Shown here in pieces: positions 1-6,686 of a stretch of DNA of 9,701 nucleotides (within the stretch, counting starts at the first letter, position 1; every line of letters starts with the position of its first letter). The stretch covers positions 1-9,701 of the forward strand of contig JAAXHE010000232.1 of the NCBI GenBank assembly GCA_012271065.1, in the 5' to 3' direction. Under the pieces are notes generated by a model. That model saw only the letters and a program-made list of their open reading frames with translations, made no database searches and had not been told where the DNA came from. The DNA comes from Candidatus Latescibacterota bacterium. GTDB lineage: Bacteria; Latescibacterota; UBA2968; GCA-2709665. Made by a program: the position numbers and the translations under genes.

Positions 1-183
1 GTTGCTGTTTATTCGGATTGAGGTTAGAGACTAGACTGGTATTCGTCTCGCAGAAGTGTATACCATACAGGATACGCGACAGGAACACCAGAGACTTCTG
101 ACGTGGATGGGGGCGGAGAATCCTCACACGGAGACACGAAGGCACAACGGACACAAAGGGAAAGCCAAAAACAGAGACACGGC

Positions 184-204
184 GGGCAACCACGAGGGTT
201 GCCC
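184..204. repeat. REP-like hairpin, GGGCAACC/GGTTGCCC
   Basis: Perfect 8-bp arms (184-191 and 197-204) around a 5-nt ACGAG loop, followed by CTACAA. I recall hairpins of this GGGCAACC...GGTTGCCCCTACA type as dispersed intergenic repeats in several environmental phyla. That recollection has not been checked by a search. There is no T-tract, so it is a poor terminator candidate. Confidence 0.6.
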
Positions 205-339
205 CTACAAACGCATAACAGGCGCAGGTTTTGACGGTTTTGCTCACGTTGGACGGCTGATAGCAAAGATCAAAAACAAAACCAATTATCCCCTTTTCCC
301 CAAATTCCCTGTCTACGGCGTGTTCCTAAAAAACGGGGA

Positions 340-451
340 AGACGTGAGACGGGAGAGGGCAGAGAACGTATGCCGTGTAAGGTTTCTTCTCATGCCGCAG
401 GCAATGAGGAATTGCATACCGGGCAAGGATTTCTTCTACCGTCTCACCTCT
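340..451. repeat. Imperfect inverted repeat, purine arm to pyrimidine arm
   Basis: The purine-rich 340-356 is the reverse complement of 435-451 with 15 of 17 positions matching. The core is a perfect 9-bp GTGAGACGG/CCGTCTCAC pair (344-352 and 439-447). The right arm is part of the 36-bp tandem repeat, so the same repeat family seems present in both orientations. The 78-nt spacer makes a simple terminator unlikely. Confidence 0.5.
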
Positions 452-500
452 ACCGTCTACCCGCATTTCTTCTACCGGCTTCCCTCTACCTTCTCACCGC
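429..500. repeat. Two tandem copies of a 36-bp polypyrimidine repeat
   Basis: Copies at 429-464 and 465-500 both begin ATTTCTTCTACCG and end in CCGC. They match at 30 of 36 positions. Each copy contains two TCTACC words, so the strand is nearly all pyrimidine with regular ACC steps. No coding sense is apparent. This is likely a dispersed intergenic repeat caught with two adjacent copies. Confidence 0.65.
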
Positions 501-923
501 CTTTAGAATTGTCGCCGCTGGGCGCGGGGCCTGCCCTATGCATAGCGCGAATACCCTCACAGGACGCACCGGATACGCTGGCCTGCCAGCCACGGAGGCC
601 ACGTTGACCTACGGTGCTGGACGGAATAGCGCGCTCTGCTCCGGTCGTACTCCTGAATGGCATCGTGTACGTAACAGGTGCGGTTATCGGATTGCAAGCA
701 GCAATCGGCAAGAAACGGTACACGCCCAAATCCGAGCAGCAGTCCTTGCCTTAAAGACTCACGACCGTCCGGTGGTGGCGAGGGGGGTTTTACCGTGTTA
801 ATCCGTCCATCACCGATGTATGGGCACGCCCAAGGCGCTCTCAGGCCACCGAATGCCCGTTTATGCCTCTGAAGTGATTCACGGAAAAACCGGCCCCCTG
901 CCGAAGGGCGCGCTTCTTTTTGG

Positions 924-953
924 TCCTTTTTCTTACGCGCATAAGAAAAAGGA
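924..953. terminator. Perfect 12-bp inverted repeat, possible bidirectional terminator
   Basis: TCCTTTTTCTTA (924-935) pairs perfectly with TAAGAAAAAGGA (942-953) around a CGCGCA loop. The stem is A/T-rich, and T-rich flanks lie on the left and A-rich flanks on the right. The structure is therefore not a classical GC stem with a T-tract on the + strand. Read on the - strand, the stem is followed by CC then AAAAAG, so it is no better there. It may be a terminator or a REP-like palindrome insulating the gene at 1093. Confidence 0.4.
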
Positions 954-979
954 CGTAAAAAGAAAAAAAACAATATGAT
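950..979 (+). promoter_or_regulatory. Weak candidate promoter for the gene at 1093
   Basis: TATGAT at 974-979 matches the sigma-70 -10 consensus at 5 of 6 positions. The best -35 at 18-bp spacing is AGGACG (950-955), only 3 of 6. The spacer is A-rich. A start near 986 would give a leader of about 105 nt containing the bulged stem at 1013-1036. The -35 overlaps the inverted repeat, so this call is tentative. Confidence 0.25.
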
Positions 980-1092
980 GTAAAGAAATTACTAGGTGGT
1001 AAAGGTGAAAAAGCCTGTCATTATGTGACTCCAGGCGCCATCAGTTTTGGGGCGGTCTTTGAGTTAAATTTACACATAAAAGGACTGAATTA

Positions 1093-2133
1093 ATGCAAGA
1101 CGATGGCTGGGCAAGCGTGATCGAAGACGACCGCAGGATCAGGATCGAAACCGCCGAACTCGAAGCCGCGATTCCGAAGCGAAACCCGAAGCAATGGATG
1201 ACGGGGATCGAAAAGGGATCGTTCGTCGACAGGAAGACCGGCTTCCGGGAGGCGGGCGACGGCCTGATGGTTGTCGACTGGCTGATGGAGGCGGGCAGCG
1301 ACGAATCGTACAGTGGTAGCGTGATTGCGGATGACGGACACGGTGTGGGGCGATACCGCTGGCATGAGAACGAGCCGGACCCCGGGAGCAGGGAATACGC
1401 CATCCTGTCGCACGGAAGCAGCCATCGGAAGCGAATGATCGAGGGTCCGCAGCTCTGCCACAGGATGAAGCCCGTGCAGCCGGATGTGACTCGCGGGAAG
1501 GACTTTATCGCCGTGAGGACCCGGTACCGTTTCGAGTATTCGGCGCCGGGCCGGAATACGGGGTCCTGGTGGACGCAGTTGATCGTGTTTCCAAGAGGCG
1601 AGCGTTTTTTCATGTTGATGGACAGGATCGAGAGCGTGAACGACTCCCCGGGAATGTTTCTCAGGAACGACACGCCCGGCTGCGTCCGGCATAGAAGGGG
1701 CGATTCGTTCAGCGAAATCTATCTCAGCTATCTGAGCGGACCCCATGGCCTGCGCATACCGTCGAGCGAATTCTTCGAACCATTCCCGCCGGACCGGAAG
1801 TATGGATATCGCCGCGACCTGAACAGAACGCCCGGGCATTTCATCCGGGCGTACCGCCTGCTGGATCCTGAAACGGGCGGCGACGGGCCGTGGCTGGGCG
1901 GACTCACGCTCGATCCCTCCGTCGTCTACGAGGCTTGGTGCAGCCAGCGGCCGGGAGATATCATCGTGATGATCCTTGAAATGCATGGCTTGCCCGTAAA
2001 AGCCGGCGATACGTTCAGCGCGGCGCACATCGTGGGCTGCTTTGACAGCATCGATGAAATGCACGCGGTGTACGATCGCTACAGGGGGCACAGGAAGCTG
2101 GCGGTCGACGCATCGGGCTGGACGCTGAGTTAA
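1093..2133 (+). CDS. Uncharacterised 346-aa protein, conserved-looking
   Basis: I do not recognise a named domain. The start is chosen at ATG 1093, which has a good AAAAGGA ribosome binding site at 1078-1084, 8 nt upstream. The protein has no signal peptide or membrane segment, so it should be cytoplasmic. It is rich in aromatic residues and alternating beta-type segments. It contains stretches that look like family signatures: GPQLCHRM (118-125), APGRNTGSWWTQLIVFPRG (151-169), LRNDTPG (190-196), GDSFSEIYLSYLSG (203-216), GPWLGGLTLDP (265-275) and YEAWCSQR (279-286). I have an impression of similar uncharacterised proteins in Planctomycetes-like genomes, but this is memory, not a search. A beta-sandwich carbohydrate-related fold, for example galactose-mutarotase-like, is possible and purely inferred. 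The gene stands alone, with 325 nt before the next one. Codon use matches its neighbours. Confidence 0.85.
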   Translation: MQDDGWASVIEDDRRIRIETAELEAAIPKRNPKQWMTGIEKGSFVDRKTGFREAGDGLMVVDWLMEAGSDESYSGSVIADDGHGVGRYRWHENEPDPGSREYAILSHGSSHRKRMIEGPQLCHRMKPVQPDVTRGKDFIAVRTRYRFEYSAPGRNTGSWWTQLIVFPRGERFFMLMDRIESVNDSPGMFLRNDTPGCVRHRRGDSFSEIYLSYLSGPHGLRIPSSEFFEPFPPDRKYGYRRDLNRTPGHFIRAYRLLDPETGGDGPWLGGLTLDPSVVYEAWCSQRPGDIIVMILEMHGLPVKAGDTFSAAHIVGCFDSIDEMHAVYDRYRGHRKLAVDASGWTLS

Positions 2134-2458
2134 CCTCTCTTGTTCAAAACCCCAAACTTACATGGATGGACAGGATAGGCAGGATAAATGCAAAAAACGA
2201 CCAGGATTAACAGGATCAAAAGCCAGGAGCAGGATCATTACCTGATCCGGAAAAAAGGCCAGGAACAGGACACATGCTCACTTATCCGGACCAAAGCGAT
2301 GAGTCATCACCTCTGTTAACCGCGCAACATCACAGTGACGCATCAGATTCCCGATTTCATCAGATGACGTCGCAAAGCACTTCGCCGGGATTATCGAAAT
2401 ACAACCGGCTTTACGGAAAATCGCGGCTGCGTCGAATCTTTATCCGGGAGAAACCGAT
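2134..2458. other. Gene-free spacer with CAGGA-word cluster
   Basis: This 325-nt spacer is less GC-rich than the flanking genes. Its first half (2165-2270) is a cluster of CAGGA/CAGGAT words. Its second half has an 11-bp odd palindrome, GATGAGTCATC (2298-2308), and no clear promoter. The ribosome binding site of the kelch gene (GGGAG, 2446-2450) closes it. A 62-codon open frame at 2274-2462 ends in an ATGA overlap with the kelch start. It has poor initiation signals and no recognisable sequence, so it is not called as a gene. Confidence 0.6.
2171..2270 (+). repeat. Cluster of eight CAGGA words
   Basis: CAGGA occurs at 2171, 2180, 2202, 2211, 2224, 2230, 2260 and 2266, in forms such as ACAGGATAGGCAGGATAAA and CCAGGATTAACAGGATC. 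A small hairpin, GGATCA/TGATCC (2232-2237 and 2243-2248), sits inside. The words are irregularly spaced and A-rich between, so this is a degenerate intergenic repeat, not a CRISPR. Similar GGATTAACAGGAT strings are, to my recollection, dispersed in other environmental genomes. Confidence 0.55.
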
Positions 2459-3400
2459 ATGAGCAACGAGGTAAAGGGCCCCGACTGGGTTTGCGTAACG
2501 GAGAAGGCGGCATGGCAGGCTCGGGACTCGCAGGGGGAGATGGTGTGGGACGGGCATATGTGGATATTCGGCGGTTGGTTCACCCCGCAGACGCCCAATC
2601 CGCGCGACGTCTGGAAGTCGTCCGACGGGGTGAACTGGACCCGAACCGTTGAGGTTGCGCCGTGGGAACACGGCGACCTGCCGGCAACCATGCCGTTCAG
2701 GGGCCGGATGTGGCTGATGGGGGGGCGGAAACTGCCCGGCGCGGAGAACACGAACACGGTATGGTCGTCGTCCGACGGCGCCGAGTGGGTTTTGGAAACG
2801 GATGATCCGGGGTGGCGCCCCAGGGTATCGCCGTCGTTCGTCGTGTTCAGGGACAGAATGTGGATCATGGGCGGGACCGAGAATTTCTATCAGGATGATG
2901 ACACGAACCTCAAGAACGACGTCTGGTCCACCGCCGACGGCAGGAACTGGAGATGCGACGTCGAGCATGCGGCATGGTCGAAACGGACGCACGCCCAGGC
3001 AGTGGTTTTCAGGAACAAAGTCTGGATCATGGGCGGCGGCGCATGGCAGCCCGAGACCATCCCGCTCAACGACGTCTGGTGCTCGGAAGACGGCGCGAAC
3101 TGGACGCAGGTAACCGCGGAGGCGCCCTGGAAGAAGCGCATGTGGTTTTCCCTCGTCGTCTACCGGGACCATATGTGGGTCCTGGGTGGATGGTCGCGCA
3201 AGGACGGCGACTTCGGCGACGTGTGGTACTCGAATGACGGTGCGAACTGGACGGAGCTCAAATCCGACGTGAGCTGGACAAATCGCCACGAGCATTCGGC
3301 CTATGTCTTCAAGGACAGAATCTGGCTGGCCGGCGGGCATGCACGGCCATTGAACAGCGAAGTCTGGACCCTGGAGCTCCCATCGGATTGGCAGGGGTGA
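2459..3400 (+). CDS. Six-bladed kelch-type beta-propeller protein, cytoplasmic
   Basis: A 313-aa protein made almost wholly of six kelch-type repeats of about 50 residues. The hydrophobic-GG strands are MWIFGG (34-39), MWLMGG (84-89), MWIMGG (134-139), VWIMGG (188-193), MWVLGG (239-244) and IWLAGG (288-293). DVW-x-S-x-DG-x-NW turns fall between them (50-60, 100-110, 154-164, 205-215, 254-264). The C-terminal EVWTLELPSDW and the N-terminal DWVCVTEKAAW look like the two halves that close the ring. The start at ATG 2459 has GGGAG 8 nt upstream. No signal peptide is present, unlike many secreted kelch enzymes. The dehydratase gene follows after 72 nt, so an operon is likely. Function is unknown. 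The sialic acid mutarotase NanM is a six-bladed kelch enzyme, so a sugar mutarotase or lactonase role beside a sugar-acid dehydratase is a reasonable inference, but a binding role is equally possible. Confidence 0.9.
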   Translation: MSNEVKGPDWVCVTEKAAWQARDSQGEMVWDGHMWIFGGWFTPQTPNPRDVWKSSDGVNWTRTVEVAPWEHGDLPATMPFRGRMWLMGGRKLPGAENTNTVWSSSDGAEWVLETDDPGWRPRVSPSFVVFRDRMWIMGGTENFYQDDDTNLKNDVWSTADGRNWRCDVEHAAWSKRTHAQAVVFRNKVWIMGGGAWQPETIPLNDVWCSEDGANWTQVTAEAPWKKRMWFSLVVYRDHMWVLGGWSRKDGDFGDVWYSNDGANWTELKSDVSWTNRHEHSAYVFKDRIWLAGGHARPLNSEVWTLELPSDWQG

Positions 3401-3408
3401 TCGGATAT

Positions 3409-3444
3409 CCCCGGCGCCGCCACCACACCGGCGGGTTTCCGGGG
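3409..3444 (+). promoter_or_regulatory. Nested GC hairpin between kelch and dehydratase genes
   Basis: CCCCGG (3409-3414) can pair with CCGGGG (3439-3444), enclosing a second stem, CGCCG (3415-3419) with CGGCG (3429-3433). No T-tract follows, so it is not an intrinsic terminator. It could stabilise or process the mRNA, adjusting expression of the downstream gene, whose ribosome binding site begins 15 nt later. It may also be chance in GC-rich DNA. Confidence 0.3.
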
Positions 3445-3472
3445 TGAAATCGCAAATTGGGGGAATTTCGCC

Positions 3473-4660
3473 ATGAAGATCAAGTCCATCCGCGCCGTTC
3501 AGGTAAACTTTCCCGAAACCTATGGACGCCCGAAACCAGACTCCGTGGAATATAAGACGGCGCGCCGGTCGTCTTGGGCCGCTCAGGGCCCCGTTGCCAA
3601 CCCGATGACACGCTATCCGCGGTACGCAGCATTCCGTCCGTCTTGGTTGCCGAATTGGGGCGGCTTCGGCTGCGCCGTCGAAGCCGAAGACGGCACCCTG
3701 GGATTCGCTACAGCCAGCCACGGACGCCCGGTGGCGGCCATCATCGACGACTTTCTCGGACCGCGTCTCGAGGGCGAGAGTTGCCTGGCTACAGAAAAGT
3801 GCTACGATATGATGGTGCGGATGGGTGCCCCATACGGAGCGACCGGCCTGCATGCGTACGCAGTGAGCGCCATCGACCTTGCGTTGTGGGATCTGAAGGG
3901 CAAACTGCTGGACAGGCCGGTATACGAACTTCTGGGCGGGCCGGCGCGCGACGAGATGTTCTGCTACGCCACGGGCGGAGACGCCGACTGGTACCTGGAA
4001 CTGGGCTTCGAGGCCATCAAACTGCCGTGCCCGTACGGCCCGGCGGACGGGCTGGAAGGTCTGAAGAAAAACGTGGAACTCGTGGCCGGCACGCGAGACC
4101 TCGCGGGCGACAACGTGGAACTCATGCTGGACTGCTGGATGGCGTTCGACGTGGAGTACGCCGTTCGGCTTGCGGAGGAACTGCGCCCGAGTAAACTCAA
4201 GTGGATGGAGGAGATGCTCCGCTCGGAGGATCTCGACGCCCATACCGAATTGCGCCGCCGGCTCCCCTGGGCGACCCTGGCCACGGGAGAGCACTGGTAT
4301 ACGACCGTTCCCTTCCAGCACGCGGCAAGCCGCCACCTCCTGGACATATTCCAGCCGGACATCAACTGGGTGGGCGGTCTGACCGCGGTCGTCAAGATCT
4401 GCGCAATTGCCGAGGCGGCCGGTATATCGGTCATTCCACACGGGGGCGGCAACACGCCGTACGGGCAGCACGCCTGTTACGCGATGCCGGCAATCCCGTG
4501 GACAGAATGTTACATCGCCAGCCCACCGGGCGTTGACCCGGACGAAGCCGCGCGGCCCCCCGGCGTTGCCGCACCCCGGAGGGGACGAATGAAGCCCGTG
4601 GAAGGACCAGGATTCGGTGTGGAAGTCACCGAGGCGCAGGTGTCGCCCTTTCAATATTAG
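3473..4660 (+). CDS. rhmD: L-rhamnonate dehydratase-like enolase-superfamily enzyme
   Basis: A 395-aa mandelate racemase/muconate lactonizing-type protein. From memory it closely follows E. coli L-rhamnonate dehydratase: the N-terminal NPMTRYPRY block, SAIDLALWDLKGK (132-144), PVYELLGG (149-156), ATGGDADWYLELGFEAIKLP (166-185), LDCWM, WMEE, TGEHW, QPDINWVGG, IPHGGG and GPGFGVEV. The expected metal ligands are D220, E246 and E273. The catalytic base would be H323 with D296 behind it. The usual KxK base pair is absent, with only K183 kept, as in RhmD. Such enzymes remove water from L-rhamnonate to give 2-keto-3-deoxy-L-rhamnonate. Related acid sugars (lyxonate, mannonate types) cannot be excluded. 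The start at ATG 3473 has a GGGGGA site 8 nt upstream. Length is normal for the family. It is probably co-transcribed with the kelch gene. No aldolase or dehydrogenase partner is in the window. Confidence 0.85.
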   Translation: MKIKSIRAVQVNFPETYGRPKPDSVEYKTARRSSWAAQGPVANPMTRYPRYAAFRPSWLPNWGGFGCAVEAEDGTLGFATASHGRPVAAIIDDFLGPRLEGESCLATEKCYDMMVRMGAPYGATGLHAYAVSAIDLALWDLKGKLLDRPVYELLGGPARDEMFCYATGGDADWYLELGFEAIKLPCPYGPADGLEGLKKNVELVAGTRDLAGDNVELMLDCWMAFDVEYAVRLAEELRPSKLKWMEEMLRSEDLDAHTELRRRLPWATLATGEHWYTTVPFQHAASRHLLDIFQPDINWVGGLTAVVKICAIAEAAGISVIPHGGGNTPYGQHACYAMPAIPWTECYIASPPGVDPDEAARPPGVAAPRRGRMKPVEGPGFGVEVTEAQVSPFQY

Positions 4661-4775
4661 ACCAGAGGGAAGGTTGCCGGATCGCAACGGGCGTCGTCGA
4701 CAGCACCGGCGGCCGGGCGTCAGATTTGACGTTTCCCATCCTTGGGTCTCGGCCGGTAGCACCGGAGAATTCACG

Positions 4776-6500
4776 ATGAAGACGACGGCTTGCATCCTTG
4801 TGGTCGGGCTGGTAATCGGCAACGGGATCGGTAATCCCTCGTCGGCGGCGGCGGGCAATGCCGTTGACAGAGCAAACGCGAAGTGCTGGCGGTCGGCAAG
4901 TGCGCACTGCGTCTCGCGCCTGACGCTCAAGGCCGCAAGGGCTTTCGACGCGAGATCCGATTGGGAACTGGAAATACGCGCCGGTGCGTTTGCCGCCGGC
5001 GCGGCGGCGCTGGCCCTTGCGGGCAATGCCGGGGATGCCAGGACAAACTTCGATCTGGCGGTGGCGGCGGCCAGGACCGTTAAGAGCGGATATGCGCGTG
5101 CGCGCGCGTTGCGAAACGTCGCGTCCGCGCAGGCTGAAGCCGGGGACGTGGAATCCGCGCGCGAGACGGCCCTGTCGATCGGAGACGTTCAGGGCCGGAC
5201 CGATGCGCTGGTCGGCGTAGCGTCCGCATCGGCCAGGAAAGGGGACCTTGGGTCCGCCCTGGAGAGTTTCCGGATTGCCGTCGCGGCTGCCCGCTCGAAT
5301 GGAACGGGCGATCGTCGCACGAGAAGTCTGAACATGGTCGCCCTGGCCCAGGCGGCGGTTGGATACACGGCTTCCGCCCGGAGTACAGCCAGGTCAATTG
5401 ACGATATTCAGGGTCGGATCGATGCGCTGGTCGGCGTGGCGTCGACGCTGGCGCGGCAGGGCAAGCGCGAAGACGCGAGGAGATTCTTCGATTTGGCAGT
5501 TGAGGATGCCGGTACCATCAACGACGGATATCGACGGGCAATCGCGCTCGGAAAGGTCGCTTGGGCACAGACGGAAGCGGGAGAAGAAGCGGACGCCCGG
5601 AAGACGCTGGACAGAGCCCTGAAGGCCGGCGGGCAGGGGATGGACATCTACAGCGCCGGCGCGACGATTGCTTCGCTGGCCGACGTCGACCCTTACGTTT
5701 TGATTCAGATCGCCGGGGCACAGATGAAGGTCGAGGACCTGAACGGCGCCCGGAAGACCCTGGACCGCGCCCGGCAGTCGGTCAACGAGGATGCGTCGCC
5801 GTCACAGGTGAAATGGTTATTCAACATCGCGTCGGCACAGAACGCGGCCGGGGATGCAGACGGCGCCAGGCGGACCATTGATACGGCCAGGAAACGCCTC
5901 ATGTCGGCCGGTGATGACGAACTCGCTCAGAAACTCGTCAACCATATCGCGGCGGACCAGCTCGAGACGCTGCTCGAAATTGCCGTTTCGAAAAACCCCG
6001 GGGATACCGAGGGAAAGAGAAATCTGGTCTATCACGTGGCGATGCGCCAGGCGCAGACGGGCGAGACCCGTCGCAGCCTTCACCATGCGGGGATGATCGA
6101 CCGGGTATCGAGGCGGGACGCCGTCTTGGTGGAGATCGCAAACACCCAGGCCCGTGCCGCGCGATTCACGGCGGCAACCGAAACCGCCGTGTCAATCAGA
6201 GATTCGAACAAGAGGATCAGAGCGCTTGCTGAGATCGCGCGGGCGCAGGCCCAATCGGGCGACCTCTCCGGTTGCCGAAGGACGCTCGGAACCGCGACGG
6301 TGAAAACGACCGGATCGGGTGCGGCGGGGATCACCACGTGGACCCTTACGGACCTTGCCAGGGCGCAGGTCGCGGCGCGTCAGACGGGTGAAGCGAAAGA
6401 GACCCTGCGGGCTGCCCTCTTGAAGCTCCGGTCCGCTTCCAACCTTGCCCGCGCCACCTGGCTCCCGGCAATACAGGAGGTGATCCTGAAGATAGAGTAG
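4776..6500 (+). CDS. Secreted TPR-like all-helical repeat protein
   Basis: I start this 574-aa protein at ATG 4776, not at the upstream in-frame ATG 4617. It has GGAGA 7 nt upstream and begins with a typical Sec signal peptide: MKTT, a hydrophobic core to about residue 18, and likely cleavage near SSAAAG (22-27). The upstream extension is arginine-rich and overlaps the dehydratase gene. The mature part is built of degenerate helix-turn-helix repeats of about 35 residues, with the pattern VASAQAEAGDVESARETALSI. These repeat throughout (for example 114-134, 148-168, 187-207, 221-241, 260-280, 312-332, 350-370, 485-505). They resemble tetratricopeptide repeats of the AQA-x-AGD type. It probably acts as a periplasmic or extracellular protein-interaction scaffold. 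Two cysteines, C37 and C45, precede the repeats and could form a disulfide. A 115-nt gap from the dehydratase makes operon membership uncertain. Its partner is unknown. Confidence 0.85.
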   Translation: MKTTACILVVGLVIGNGIGNPSSAAAGNAVDRANAKCWRSASAHCVSRLTLKAARAFDARSDWELEIRAGAFAAGAAALALAGNAGDARTNFDLAVAAARTVKSGYARARALRNVASAQAEAGDVESARETALSIGDVQGRTDALVGVASASARKGDLGSALESFRIAVAAARSNGTGDRRTRSLNMVALAQAAVGYTASARSTARSIDDIQGRIDALVGVASTLARQGKREDARRFFDLAVEDAGTINDGYRRAIALGKVAWAQTEAGEEADARKTLDRALKAGGQGMDIYSAGATIASLADVDPYVLIQIAGAQMKVEDLNGARKTLDRARQSVNEDASPSQVKWLFNIASAQNAAGDADGARRTIDTARKRLMSAGDDELAQKLVNHIAADQLETLLEIAVSKNPGDTEGKRNLVYHVAMRQAQTGETRRSLHHAGMIDRVSRRDAVLVEIANTQARAARFTAATETAVSIRDSNKRIRALAEIARAQAQSGDLSGCRRTLGTATVKTTGSGAAGITTWTLTDLARAQVAARQTGEAKETLRAALLKLRSASNLARATWLPAIQEVILKIE

Positions 6501-6564
6501 AAAACGACGCAAGGACGGAGACCCCGGTCGTAAAGCGAACTGCTGGTTTGCGCGACGTAGACAG

Positions 6565-6592
6565 AGACGCCTGGTAATCGGGCGTCTTTCTT
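6565..6592 (+). terminator. Intrinsic terminator after the TPR-like gene
   Basis: AGACGCC (6565-6571) pairs with GGCGTCT (6581-6587) around a 9-nt loop, followed by TTCTT. It lies 64 nt past the stop codon of the upstream gene on the same strand. Confidence 0.55.
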
Positions 6593-6627
6593 GTACGCGA
6601 ACCGCCAGTTCGCGGTGAGGGCGACGT

Positions 6628-6648
6628 GCGCCGGGTTGGCGCGTTTTT
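6628..6648 (+). terminator. Second tandem intrinsic terminator
   Basis: GCGCC (6628-6632) pairs with GGCGC (6638-6642), extendable by wobble pairs, followed by G and TTTTT (6644-6648). It would back up the terminator at 6565 for + strand transcription. Confidence 0.5.
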
Positions 6649-6686
6649 GGTAGCGCGAAATGGTATTTCGCGGCCCGTTACACAAC

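Larger units (their letters stand above)
1..1092. other. Gene-free, repeat-rich intergenic region
   Basis: About 1.1 kb with no coding region I can support. The open frames here have no recognisable domain, no good ribosome binding site, and run through repeats. Base composition is more mixed than in the genes, with A-rich stretches around 260-335 and 955-1000. It holds a run of ACACGGAGACACGAAGG-type sequence (124-180), the GGGCAACC hairpin (184-204), a purine tract (340-360), a pyrimidine tandem repeat (429-500), small palindromes (CTATGCATAG at 536-545; GATTGC/GCAATC at 690-706) and a strong inverted repeat (924-953). The stretch 541-870 holds nothing I recognise. A bulged stem, GCCTGTCA paired with TGA...CAGGC (1013-1036), lies in the likely leader of the gene at 1093. 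Confidence 0.7.

Noticed and set aside
429..500. Possible CRISPR array
   Set aside because: The 36-bp units are directly adjacent with no unique spacers and only two copies, and no cas gene is present.
56..973. Several open frames in the first kilobase
   Set aside because: All run through repeats, lack ribosome binding sites and domains, and show compositionally odd sequence.
1090..2091. A 333-codon open frame on the - strand
   Set aside because: It is antisense to the 346-aa gene, has no domain, and lacks the strong ribosome binding site that the + strand gene has.
2314..2331. LacI-type operator, TGTTAACCGCGCAACA
   Set aside because: Only the outer four bases of each arm pair and the centre is not a CG-symmetric operator core. 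No regulator is in the window.
4718..4735. Terminator between dehydratase and TPR-like genes, CGTCA/TGACG
   Set aside because: The stem is only 5 bp and is followed by just four T (TTTCCC context at best), so it is too weak to call.
4617..4775. N-terminal extension of the TPR-like gene from ATG 4617
   Set aside because: It overlaps the dehydratase coding end, is arginine-rich, and would bury a clear signal peptide. ATG 4776 has a good ribosome binding site.
2411..5026. An 871-codon open frame on the - strand spanning three genes
   Set aside because: It lies antisense to the kelch, dehydratase and TPR-like genes. Its apparent repeats are the mirror of the kelch repeats, and it has no recognisable domain. 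Long antisense frames are expected in GC-rich genes.
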